DNA of 64,000 nt from Nansenia antarctica (Eukaryota; Chordata; Actinopteri; Argentiniformes; Microstomatidae). The stretch is taken from contig OZ022349.1 in assembly GCA_963989245.1 (NCBI GenBank), positions 25,969,846 to 26,033,845 of the forward strand, in the 5' to 3' direction. Both the position numbers and the translations under genes were made by a program. This document shows positions 32,870-46,300 of the stretch, piece after piece. Within the stretch, counting starts at the first letter, position 1; every line of letters starts with the position of its first letter. The notes beneath the pieces are model-generated. The model did no database searches. It had not been told where the DNA came from and saw only the letters and a list, made by a program, of their open reading frames with translations.

Positions 32870-35614
32870 TCTCTCTCTGACAGGCTGCAGTCTTAACTAA
32901 TAGAGGGCTACACTTTACACACCACCATGATAACAGATCCGTTTACATTTGATATTTTTGACCATTTAGCCAGACGCTTTTATCCAAAGAGACTTACAAT
33001 TAGAGATGAACAGGGCCATTCTCCCTGGAGTAACTGAGGGCTTAGTGTCTTACTCCAGGTGGGGATTTGAACTCATGACCTTCCGATCACCAGTCACCAC
33101 CACCCCCTAGATCCAAGAAACTGGGTAGGAACTCAAATGTCTGTGTGTGTTTGTTGCAGGTGGTGCGTATGGTGATGCGACACCACGAGGAGCTCAGGCA
33201 GAAGGAGGAGAAGGCCAAGAGGGACGAACACTCCAAGATACGCCGGGTCGCCTCCTCCATCGCCAAGGAGGTGCGGGCCTTCTGGACCAGCGTGGAGAAG
33301 GTAGAGACATCTGACATCTTTTAATTTTAATTTTATTTTTATTAAGTTATTTAAAGGTAATGGGCTGTCCCATTCTTATTTTTTATTTTTCATTCCATAT
33401 TTTGATTGGACAGATATAGTGAAGACAGACAGGAAGGTAAGAAGGAAAAGGGGGAGAGAGGGAGTATGTCAGCAGGGCATGGTCCGGATTTGAACCCATG
33501 CCGACATGCTGTGCTAGACGACTGGACCACCCCAGGCCATGGTGCTAGACCACTGGACCACCCCAGGCCATGGTGCTAGACCACTGGACCACCCCAGGCC
33601 ATGGTGCTAGACCACTGGACCACCCCAGGCCATGGTGCTAGACCACTGGACCACCCCAGGCCATGGTGCTAGACCACTGGACCACCCCAGGCCATGGTGC
33701 TAGACCACTGGACCACCCCAGGCCACACACAGGAGTGATGTGACATCTGTCATAACATATGTGACCCCGGGTCTCGTCTTTTCTCTGGTCTGGCGGACCA
33801 GCGCCTCAACGTTGGGAGTTCATTAGAATAGAAAGACTGTTCAATCAAAAAAACAGATGGTGTGTATAGCTATTGATTTTACATCACACCAATCATCTCC
33901 CACAGCTCTCCCCCCTCCTCCTCAGCGCACATCACACGGCACCCTCTCCTTTCTCCAGCGCTTGCACACCACACATTTTGGATTCTGAGCTACACCTCGC
34001 AGCTAAAATCAAATAATAACAAATACTTGACGTGGGTCTGGGCGATGTGGCCTAAAAATAATACCTCACGTTTTTTTTTTCACACCACACTCGATTAAAT
34101 TTTTTTTTTTTTAATAGATTTTTTTTTTCTTTCCCACTATCTTGTGTGACTCTCAGCTCACTGCCTCCTGCCTCTGTTAGAGATGCTGGAATCAATTAGT
34201 TGTGCCGCTGCTGCTTTTAGTGAAATCTCGCTCAAGGACGGACGCCTACCAGACTGACTGAAGAGGGACAGTGTTCCCCTTTTTTGGGGGACAGACTCCT
34301 CACTTTTATTAGCGCAATAAAAGTCTCCTCAGTCTTAATTGTTCTCTCTGACTCAGTGCGCCTCTGTCTCTCTCTGCTCTCCCCCCTCTGACAGGTGGTC
34401 CAGTACAAGCAGCAGTCTCGTCTGGAGGAGAAGAGGAAGAAAGCTCTGGACCTCCAGCTGGACTTCATCGTGGGCCAGACGGAGCGCTACTCAGACCTGC
34501 TCAGCCAATCCCTGCATGTTGCTCCCGCGGTGAACGCTGAACCCGCTCCCTCGCCGCCTAAGAAGCCTGCCCAACCTCCCCCAGATGAGGATGGTGAGAA
34601 ATACTTTTTTTGAGAACATTGTTTTTCTATTCTCCCATTTGAGAAGGTCTGAATACCTTTCCGCGTTGTTGAAAATCAACGACACACATCTCTAGTCAAC
34701 TAACACAGCTTGTTTTGTGAGCCTGCTAACAAGGTAAAGTAGTGTTGTAGTTCACTAGGTAGCAGTGGAGGTTACTCACCCAATCCATTGCGTTGCAGCG
34801 TTTTGGCTGGACTAGCGAGTTTGTGTTGTGATCCGTAGTTCCATGTTTCAAAAGAAAAGTCTGAACATTTTGTCTGGTTGCCGACATACGGACCAAATGA
34901 TCAGACTGTCACATTTGAGATAGGAATCCATTTAGCCAGTGAGCTGCTGATTGGATCCCTGAGAGACTTGTCATTGGCTCAGGGAGGTGGTTGTCATGGC
35001 CACCACCGATTGTACTTGTTGCTGTTGTGGTTGGAGCTTTTTTTCACACAGTCACCAAGGCGAATGATTGTTGGAGGGGCGGAGAAAAGAAGTATAAAAG
35101 AGTGCAATCTACTCGTATTATCGTTGTCATGGAGGTCATCCTGTTCTGGCTCCGATATTTTCCTTTCACATCCCTTACAGCGCTTTACAGCACTTTTTCA
35201 ACCTTCTACGGTGGACGCGTAACCAGGCTGACCCAATACAGCCGTAACAACCCAACGGCTCGCTCTACCCGGTTAGACGGCGAAACTACATTCCGTCGGT
35301 CTCTCAGTATCGTACTCGACGCTGCGTGATGACAATAAAGTTGAATCTAGTCTAATCTGATCTACTGGCTGAGCTCGGGGCGGCTGTGTGCAGTTGGGAG
35401 TGGAGAAGCCAGGGGCTCAGGTGTCGCTTGAATAGCAGCAAGGATGTCCTCCATCGCCTCTGCTGTTCTCCTCTGTTCAGTCTCAGTCAGCAGGGGGGTG
35501 TCAGGGGGGCCGGCGGTGGTGATGAGGCTGGAGAAGCTGTCACGTCTGTCAGATTAATCTGCTGCCGCCTCTGCAGAGCCTGCTGGCTCTGGTGGGGGGG
35601 GGGGGGGGGGTGCT

Positions 35615-35668
<54 letters not shown>

Positions 35669-38600
35669 TGTGTGAAATCCCACAGGCTCCATTGTACCAA
35701 CAGGATAACTCAATCAAGCATGATTTCTAATTCTATTTGAACCCTGGTCTGTGTGCATTAGGTACTAGTAGTAAAGGTCATTTCTAGGGATATTGTTGTC
35801 TTTCTGCGGGGTGAGCTTCTAGGACTTTGAGAAGAAGGGACACATTGGATTGCGTTAGTGTGTATAAAGCGGCTATTTAAAAAAATCCCATTTTTACCTC
35901 GCGTCATTGCTTTTATAGCGACCTAGTGGTGATCAGACACTCTCAGACCTTGCTTCTTTTAAACGTCCCACGGGCGTCTCCAGAATTGGGGGGGAAAACT
36001 GCTTTTAGCTACTGTTTTCCCTGGGACGTGGAACTATCTTCAGAGTAGCCTGAGGTTGGAAGATCGGAGTGGACTCGTTTTTAAGTCCTTGGTTCGTCGA
36101 CCAGCACACAGACATCCTCTTGTTTTGATTGATGAACTATGTGTGTTTAGTATTTTAAGGGTGTAGGGTGTGTTTTGTGAGTCATATTTGGATTGTAAAC
36201 AAGGCACACCTTTCAATGGCACACCTGGCTCTCCCAGCGCGTCTCCCTGGACAAATAAAACCGGTTAAATAAAAACCCTCCTCCTGTCGGTCTCCAGTAA
36301 CCATGGTTGCCAGGGAGGCCAGTAGTAGTAGTGTTGGCGGTGAGACCGGCTGGTCTGTCAGGTTAGCTTGCCCCCCCCCCTGCAGTCGTCTGCTCTGTGC
36401 GCTCTTCTACACACATTACTGATGTGCTGTTTGTTCAGAGAACTGTGGAGGTAAACAATTACTCTGGTCTAAAATGCCTCCGCTCGCTCCTCGCTGCTCA
36501 GAGAGAGAGAGGAGGAGCTCTGGCCCTGGTGGTGTTCCTGCCGTGTGACAGGAGACAGGAGAGACAGGAGCCCTGCCGGTTCTCTTTAGTGTCTGTCAGG
36601 CAAGGTTATTGGCTTCAGTCCTTAAGGGGGGTGGGGGGGGGGGACCTGAGTACATGTTGCACCTTGTTATTGGATATGCCAGTCATCAGGACATGGGGCC
36701 CGATGCAGCTTAACGCGATTGAAACTGTCAGTTATACAGAGTTTTGAAACTGTCAGTTATTCAGAGTTTTGAAACTGTCAGTTATTCAGAGTTTTGAAAC
36801 TGTCAGTTAGTCAGAGTTTTGAAACTGTCAGTTAGGCCTGGACTACACGTATGGATATTCTTCGAAACGCAATTTTCTTGGTACAATTGGGCCTCTCAAC
36901 CATACGAACACAGCGTTTTCACTCACATAAACAGAGATTTCTCTTAATGGATAAAAACGTGAAGAAATAACAAAATATCCGATTCAGTGGATCAGTGTGG
37001 TTATGTTAAACGGAGCTGGTGTTGATGCAATGACGTCAAGCGTCGAGCCGTTCACACACACGCATTGAAGCAAAACGGTTGTCAACAGAAACAACCACAC
37101 AAAATAATCAATTTTTGCTTTCTTCTGAGTCACCATAACTTGCTTTTCTGTCTGTTTTGTACTTTTCTTTTCTGTCTGTTTCAAAGAGTTTGGTCTGTTT
37201 ATGTTTTGAGTCACTGCCGCCGTTTGATTACAACTGCGCATGCTATGTTTTCGTATGGACAGAGATATTTTTGTGGTGTGGACAGTTATCTGCTTAAAAA
37301 AATATCCATATGTGTAGTCCAGGCCTTAGTCAGAGTTTTGAAACTGTCAGTTAGTCAGGAATTTTGAAACTGTCAGTTAGTCAGAGTTTTGGAGAAGTGT
37401 GTGAATGCTGCTGTGGGCCTGTTTTTAGCCTGGCTCCAGTATCTGGAGACGCTGCGTTGATGAACTGCCTTGTCTGTCACACACATGAGAACGACAGAGA
37501 ACTTGGCTGAAGCAGCACACAGATGTGAAGCCAGACGTGGTGTATTTGAACGGCCACGTAAGAAGAACAACAACACGCCATTCAGCTGATGCTTTTAATC
37601 CAAAAGCGACTTACGTTGCAGCGAGCGTGTGCGTTTCCCAGTATTTTATGCTCCCCCCTGGGCGGCAATCGAACCCACAACCTAAGTGTTGTTAGCGCCG
37701 TGCCCTTGTTAGCGAGGTCCTCACAGCGGCTAGCCAGGGACGCTACGCTAACTCTCCCTCACCCCTGCTTCTCCGGCGGCGGTGGCTCAGGGGTTAGAGC
37801 CGCCGTCTAATGATCGCAAGGTCGGCAGATCGGCGGTTCGAACCCCGGTTGGCCACGTGTCGGTGTCCTTGGGCAAGACACCCCTGAACTCCAAATTGCT
37901 CCCAATGAGCGGGCCGGCGCCTTGCATGGTAGCTTGCCGGCGTCGGTGTGTGAATGTGTGTGTGAACGGGTAAACGAGAGGCCGTTGTAAAGCGCTTTGG
38001 AATAAGGAGCTATATAAGTCAGTCTATATAAGTCAGTCCATTCCTCCCCTCAGCAGACCGAGACTTTGAGCCTCCGAACGAGGAAGAGGATGACGAAGAG
38101 ACGCTGGACGTGGAGGAGCAGCAGGAGGGCAACGACGAGGAGAGCCGGAGGAGGGAGATCGAGCTGCTGAAGGAGGAGGGGGAGCTGCCCCTGGACCAGC
38201 TGCTCAGCACCCTGTCACGCCCCTCGGTAACACACACTCACACCCCCACACACACCCTGTCACGCCCCCCGGTAACACACACTCACACCCCCACATACAC
38301 CCTGTCACGCCCCCCGGTAACACACACTCACACCCCCACATACACCCTGTCACGGCCCCCGGTAACACACTCACACCCCCACACACACCCTGTCACGCCC
38401 CCCGGTAACACACACTCACACCCCCACACACACCCTGTCACGCCCCTCGGTAACACACACTCACACACCCTGTCACGCCCCCCGGTAACACACACTCACA
38501 CCCCCACACACACCCTGTCACGGCCCCCGGTAACACACACTCACACCCCCACATACACCCTGTCACGCCCCCCGGTAACACACACTCACACCCCCACATA

Positions 38601-40809
38601 CACCCTGTCACGGCCCCCGGTAACACACACTCACACCCCCACATACACCCTGTCACGGCCCCCGGTAACACACACTCACACCCCCACACACACACCCTGT
38701 CACGGCCCCCGGTAACTCTCACACCCCCACACACACCCTGTCACGCCCCCCGGTAACTCTCACACACACTCACACCCCCACACACCCTGTCACGCCCACC
38801 GGTAACTCTCACACACACTCACACCCCCACACACCCTGTCACGCCCACCGGTAACTCTCACACCCCCACACACACCCTGTCACGCCCACTTGGCAACTTG
38901 TTCCTGGTTTTACTGCTGCTGTCATATTTACACTACACCAGGCTCCAACTCCACCATCGTTTGTGTCACGTTCTAATGCTTTGGTCCTCATGTCGGTAAC
39001 AATCAGACTTCTCTCACATTGCTAGTCAACTAACACAGCTTGTTTTGTGAGCCTGCTAACAATGTAAAGTAGTGTTATAGTTAACTAGGTAGCAGTGGGG
39101 ATTACTCACCCAATCCATTGCGTTGAAGCGTTTTGGCTTGACTAGCGAGTTTGTGTTGTGATTCTCAACAACGTTGAAACGTAGTTCCGTGTTTCAAAAG
39201 AAACGTCGGAACATTTTGATTGGTTGCCGATATGCGGACCAAAAGACTAGAACGTGTCACTTATGCAATCTAAAAACGTGACGTCCTGGGGGCGCTTAGT
39301 GGCGTTGCACACGAATGTGCACTTGCCGCATAACAGCAAGGTCCCTCGTTCGATTCCGGCCATCGACATATCCTGCATGTCATCCCTCCTCTCTCTCTCA
39401 CCTAGGGCTGTTACGATTAGTCGACGTCATCGACTACGTCAATACGTCGGTTTGCGTAATATGCGTCGGTTAGTCGTAAATAAACAAAATGGCGTTCTTT
39501 TTTTTCTTTTTTTTTTTTAAACCTTTATTTTACCAGGCGAGACAATTAAGTGTATGAGTGAAAAATGGATAGCTACTAACTAATGTTACACAAGCAATGT
39601 AGCTCACCACAGTTCGTATGTCTTGTCTTCTGGTGTTAGTAACGTTAGCTATGTAGCTGGCTAGCTACGGTAGCCTATTGTCATTGTGGTGCTCGCACCT
39701 ACTGTACGTTATCTAGCTCGTAGCTCGTAGCTCGCATGCTACGTTAGCATAAATTTAGCTAATCATAACATAGCAGCGAGAGTAACGTTAGCTAGCTATG
39801 TAGCTACTAGCTAGCTATGTGTTGTGGTGATGGACAGACTTCTAAATGGCCATGTTGGCATTCAAGTTGGCTAAACATAGCAGTGAGGTGGAGACAAATA
39901 CGTTTTTTTTTATTTATTTATTTTCCGATCAGTACAAAAATTATCGTTAGACTTACCGATAAATTAGTCGTTAGACTAATCGATAAAATAATCGCTAGAT
40001 TAATCGTTAGAAAAATAGTCGTTTGGGACAGCACTACAGTCTCACCCATCCTTCCTGTCAATCTCTACTGTCTCTATCCTCCTCTCTCTCTCACCCATCC
40101 TTACTGTCAGTCTCTACTGTCTCTATCCTCCTCCCTCTCACCCATCCTTCCTGTCAATCTCTACTGTCTCTATCCTCCTCTCTCTCTCTCACCCATCCTT
40201 CCTGTCAATCTCTACTGTCTATCCTCCTCTCTCTCTCTCTCACCCATCCTTCCTGTCAATCTCTACTGTCTCTATCCTCCTCTCTCTCTCTCTCACCCAT
40301 CCTTCCTGTCAATCTCTACTGTCTCTATCCTCCTCTCTCTCTCTCTCACCCATCCTTCCTATCAATCTCTACTGTCTCTAACCCAATGAAGCAGAAATGC
40401 CCTAAAATCATATTAATATATGAAAACAGAAAGGTGCTATCCTGTAGATGTCTGATTGGGTGTGTGTTTTTCAGGAGTCCGGGTCAGAAGAAGAATGCTC
40501 TGACGCCTCTTCCTCAACAGTGGAGGAGGAGGATGGAGAGTTCACGGCCAATGAGGAAGATGGTAAGCTTGGCCTTGTTGAAGAAGCTTGGCCTTGTTGA
40601 AGAAGCTTGGCCTTGTTGAAGAAGCTTGGCCTTGTTGAAGAAGCTTGGCCTTGTTGAAGAAGCTTGGCCTTGTTGAAGAAGCTTGGCCTTGTTGTAATGT
40701 CTTTCTGTTGTTTTCTTTTCTCATTTGCATGTAGTAGGTTAGCGTCTTTCCATATCCAAATCCTTCATTAGTTCACACCTGTCTGCTAAATACCAATAAT
40801 GTAAATGTA

Positions 40810-40861
<52 letters not shown>

Positions 40862-40889
40862 GTCTCTCTCTCTCTGTCTCTGTCCTCTC

Positions 40890-40932
<43 letters not shown>

Positions 40933-40949
40933 TTCTCTCTCTGTCTCTG

Positions 40950-40987
<38 letters not shown>

Positions 40988-40995
40988 GTCCTCTC

Positions 40996-41026
<31 letters not shown>

Positions 41027-41053
41027 GTCTCTCTCTTTCTCTCTCTGTCTCTG

Positions 41054-41104
<51 letters not shown>

Positions 41105-42303
41105 TGTCTCTCTCTCTCTCTCTCCCCCCCTCTCTGTCTCTCTGTCTCTCTCTCTCCCCCCCCCTCTCTCTCCCTCTGTCTCTCTGTCTCTCTCTCTCTC
41201 TCTCCCCCCCCTCTCTCTCCCTCTCTCTGTCTCTCTCTCTCTCTCCCCCCCCCCCAGCGGAGGATGAGGAGGACACCATAGCAGCTCAGGAGGTGGTTGA
41301 GGGGGAGGCCGACCACGTGGGGGAGCTGGACGACCTGGCTAAAGAAGGTAGCTGCTAGCTGCTACACTTGTGTGATTAGTCTTTTAATTATTTTTAAAGA
41401 AAAATGTTTAGGGCATTTCTGCTTTATTGGGATAGAGACACTATAGATTGACAGGAAGGATGGGTGAGAGAGAAAGGAGGGGTGACATGGAAGATATTTC
41501 GACGGCCAGAATCGAACCTGGGACCTTGTGATTACGCGGTATGCGCATGTGTATGCTATGGCACTAAGCTCCCTGTGATGAATCATTTGTGAGGAGTCAC
41601 AAGCACCTTGACTTAGCTAGTCGCTAACGGGTGAGGCAGTGGTAGTTGACAGTCTCTGGTATATTCCATCAACTAGTCTCTGGTGTCTCTACTGCTTCAA
41701 CATACAGTACCAGTCAAAAGTTTGGACACACTTTCCCATTCAACTTTTGACTGGTACTGTATTGACACCCCCCCTCCCCCCTCCCCTCTCCCAGGGGACA
41801 TGACCATGGACGAGCTGCTGGAGAAGTACAAAGGTGCGTACGCCTCAGATTACGAGGAGCCCTCGGCCTCCCCCTCCCCCGCCAGCTCCGAGGACTCTGA
41901 GAGCTCCGGAGACGAAGAGGAGGAGAGCGAGGAAGAGGAGAGCGACGCGGAGAGCAACTCTTCCTCCTCAGGTACCGAGCGACACCTAGCGCACTGAAGG
42001 TTTTTTCTCAGGCAAAATGGGCAAAGAAATCCACACTGGTCTGTGGTCTTATTGTGATATTATTATTATTATTATTATTATTAGCTTAGGGGCGGCTGTG
42101 GCTCAGGAGGTAGAGCCGGCATCTAATTATCTCAAGTTCTCCGGTTCGAACCCCGGTTGGCCACGTGTCAAGGTGCCCTTGAGCAAGGCACTGAACCCCT
42201 AATATCACCAGGGTCGCCGTCTATGGCTCTGACCCTGTGCCTAGAGCATCAAATACCAAATTCCAACAATTGACTGACAAGTTGATTGCATGGCAATAAA
42301 GCA

Positions 42304-42342
<39 letters not shown>

Positions 42343-43301
42343 GAAAACAGCAGCAATTTTCACAATGTTCTTTGAGGGATACATCACTTTATGGAAAGGT
42401 CTACAAAGCAGAAATGCAGAGTTTGAGGAGGATCACAGTAGGATTTGAACTGTATGACTGGAGCACCTTGTCTGTCTGGGGTAGCGGTGGTCTAGGGGGA
42501 TAGTAGAGTTGGACTGACGATGGGAAGGTCATGAGTTTGAATCCCACCTGGGAACACCGCCCACTAGTGTACTAAGGCACTCAGCCCTCAGTTACTCCAG
42601 GGAGACTGTCCCTGGACTCTCTAACTGTAAGTCACTTTGGATTAAAAGCGTCTGCTAAGTGGTCAATTATTAAATTACTTCTCAAACACCTTCCCCCCCC
42701 CGCCACATCTCCCAGAGTCGCCAGAGGAGAGTGAGGATGACGGCAGTGGTGAGAACGAGGGAGAGGGCACCGGGGACGAGGAGGACGAGGAGTGTGACGA
42801 AGGCATGGAGGTCCTGCTGAAGGAGGGCGACCACAGCCCCCCCCTCCCCCCGGGCGCCCCGCGCCCCAAGAAGGAGATCAGCCACATCGCCGCCACCGCA
42901 GAGAGCCTGCAGCCTAAAGGATACACCCTGGCCACCACCAAGGTAACCCTGACCCCTGACCCCTAACCCTGACCCTGTTGTGTGGTGTATGACTGTGTTG
43001 TTGTTGTTGTTGTTGTGTGGTGTATGACTGTGTTGTTGTTGTTGTTGTGTGGTGTATGACTGTGTTGTTGTTGTTGTTGTTGTTGTTGTGTGGTGTATGA
43101 CTGTGTTGTTGTTGTTGTTGTTGTGTGGTGTATGACTGTGTTGTTGTTGTTGTTGTTGTTGTTGTGTGGTGTATGACTGTGTTGTTGTTGTTGTTGTTGT
43201 GTGGTGTATGACTGTGTTGTTGTTGTTGTGTGGTGTATGACTGTGTTGTTGTTGTTGTGTGGTGTATGACTGTGTTGTTGTTGTTGTGTGGTGTATGACT
43301 G

Positions 43302-43334
<33 letters not shown>

Positions 43335-46300
43335 GTGGTGTATGACTGTGTTGTTGTTGTTGTTCCTGTGTTACCAGGTGAAGACGCCCATCCCCTTCCT
43401 CCTGCATGGCCAGCTGCGTGAGTACCAGCACATCGGCCTGGACTGGCTGGTCACCATGTACGAGAAGAAGCTGAACGGCATCCTGGCAGACGAGATGGGC
43501 CTGGGCAAGACCATCCAGACCATCGCCCTGCTGGCCCACCTGGCCTGTGAGAAGGGTAGGTCCACCTCAGTCCTTCACTGATTGGTTGATTGATTTTCAT
43601 CTCAATAAAAACAAACCTATAGAGAGAGAGCACTTCACATCAATTCACCAGTCGTAGCAGGAAGAAGAACAGTAATCTAGCTCAGGCCAGGGGCCTTTGG
43701 CAGCTGTTGTGATGGAAGAAGAAAGAAAGATTATTATTTTTATTTTTATTTTTTTGTGTGTACCAGGCTTTAAAAAAACCTTTGTTGGACATGAACGATG
43801 TGTCCTGTGTGTTCAGGTAACTGGGGCCCCCACCTCATCATCGTGCCCACCAGTGTGATGCTGAACTGGGAGATGGAGCTGAAGCGCTGGTGCCCCGGGT
43901 TCAAGATCCTCACCTACTACGGCAGCCAGAAGGAGAGGAAGCTCAAGAGACAGGTAACACACACACACCTGGTCAACACAACACAAGAGACAGGTAACAG
44001 ACACACACCTGGTCAACACAAGAGACAGGTAACATACACACACCTGGTCAACACAACACAAGAGACAGGTAACATACACACACCTGGTCAACACAACACA
44101 AGAGACAGGTAACAGAAATACACACAAGGGTCAAAACTATACATACAATACATGACAACGGTAAAGACAGCTTGCCACCATTGGTGTGTGAATGCGTGTG
44201 TGAATGAGAGTCCGTTGTAAAGCACTTAACGAATAAGGCACTGTATAAGTCAGTCTATATAAGTCAGTCTGTATAAGTCAGTCTGTATAAGTCAGTCTAT
44301 ATAAGTCAGTCTATATAAGTCAGTCTGTATAAGTCAGTCTGTATAAGTCAGTCTGTATAAGTCAGTCTATATAAGTCAGTCTGTATAAGTCAGTCCATTT
44401 AAGTCAGTCCATTTAAGTCAGTCCGTATAAGTCAGTCTGTATAAGTCAGTCTGTATAAGTCAGTCTGTATAAGTCAGTCTATATAAGTCAGTCTATATAA
44501 GTCAGTCTGTATAAGTCAGTCTATATAAGTCAGTCTATATAAGTCAGTCTGTATAAGTCAGTCTATATAAGTCAGTCTGTATAAGTCAGTCTATATAAGT
44601 CAGTCTATATAAGTCAGTCTATATAAGTCAGTCTATATAAGTCAGTCTGTATAAGTCAGTCTGTATAAGTCAGTCTATATAAGTCAGTCCATTTACCATC
44701 TCTCTTCTGTTGCCGGTGCTGTCAGGGTTGGACCAAGCCCAACGCCTTCCACGTGTGCATCACGTCCTACAAGCTGGTCCTGCAGGACCACCAGGCGTTC
44801 AGGAGGAAGTCCTGGCGCTACCTCATCCTGGACGAGGCCCAGAACATCAAGAACTTCAAGTCCCAGCGCTGGCAGAGCCTGCTCAACTTCAACAGGTACG
44901 CAAGGCGGCTTGTTGTGTTCCTCTGTGTTCCTCTGTGTTCCTCTGTGTTCCCCTGTGTTCCTCGGTGTTCCTCTGTGTTCCTCTGTGTTCCTCTGTGTTC
45001 CTCTGTGTTCCTCTGTCCTCCTCTGTGTTCCTCTGTGTTCCTCTGTGTTCCTCTGTGTTCCTCTGTGTTCCTCTGTGTTCCTCTGTGTTCCTCTGTGTTC
45101 CTCTGTGTTCCTCTGTGTTTCTCTGTGTTCCTCTGTGTTCCCCTGTGTTCTTCTGTGTTCCTCTGTGTTCCTCTGTGTTCCTCTGTGTTCCTCTGTGTTC
45201 CTCTGTGTTCCTCTGTGTTCCTCTGTGTTCCTCTGTCCTCCTCTGTGTTCTTCTGTGTTCCTCTGTGTTCCTCCTCTGTCTTCCTCTGTGTTCCTCTGTG
45301 TTCCTCTGTGTTCCTCTGTGTTCCTCTGTGTTCCTCCTCTGTCTTCCTCTGTCTTCCTCTGTGTTCCTCTGTGGTCCTCTGTGGTCCTCTGTGTTCCTCC
45401 TCTGTCTTCCTCTGTCTTCCTCTGTGTTCCTCTGTGTTCCTCTGTCCTCCTCTCTGGTCCTCTGTGTTCCTCTGTGTTCCTCTGTCCTCTGTGTTCGCTA
45501 TCCCATCGCTATTTCACTTCAACTTTACGTTTTGACGCCTCTTAATAGCCATGTCTGACTCCAATCTCTTCAGCTTCAACTGATACTCTCACTCTCTTTC
45601 TCCTTTCGGACTTTCAGCATGCGATCTACCATAGAGCCATGAGACGTAAACACAGCTATTTTCTACAAAGAGACCAACAAAACACGCATATTCCTACACT
45701 AGCAACGTAGCCCTCACAAGGCTAGGCTAGGCTAAAAACACTAGGAACGTAGCCCCCACAAGGCTAGGCTAGGCTAAAAATACTAGGAACGTAGCCCCCA
45801 CAAGGCTAGGCTAGGCTAAAAACAAGTAGGAGCCCAACTGTAAACAGTTCAGTGTTTCCTCCAGGATTTTTCAAATTAGTGGCGGAGCGGTTATCTTTAT
45901 CTTTATCTTAAATAGCGGTTAAGTCATTAAAGCCGAGCAGGTGATTTTATATAGAAGGTGATCAAATACCAATATATCCTACAGCTGCAGCGGAACATGC
46001 GGAACGCGCATTACACACACACACACAGAAAGATCAATACGAAGTAGGCCTACATGACAGTACACGCACAAAACCGGCTAACGTTACTCATTAACTGTTT
46101 ACACAAGTAAAATCACAGTGTGACAGTCAGATGGAGCATTCGGTAAACAACAACAGCAAGGTAATGCTATCAGTTGAGTTAAAGAAAACAAACTCTTACC
46201 TTTGATGACACTGACATGAGCCCTGCTTACCCGTACCTCCGCCGTTCTGTTCGTGGTGGTTTTAGAGGCAATAGATTATTTTTGCCCCGCGCTTATTGCT

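Noticed and set aside
32385..34593. Assignment of the ATPase gene to EP400 or INO80
   Set aside because: HSA, GWTKPNAFHVCITSYKLVLQ and ADEMGLGKTIQTI are SRCAP-specific. EP400 has divergent motif residues, and INO80 lacks these linkers.
44710..45558. CVPLCSSVFL repeat protein
   Set aside because: The 10-base array is stop-free in all three plus frames, which is a property of the unit. Only 44726-44895 is coding.
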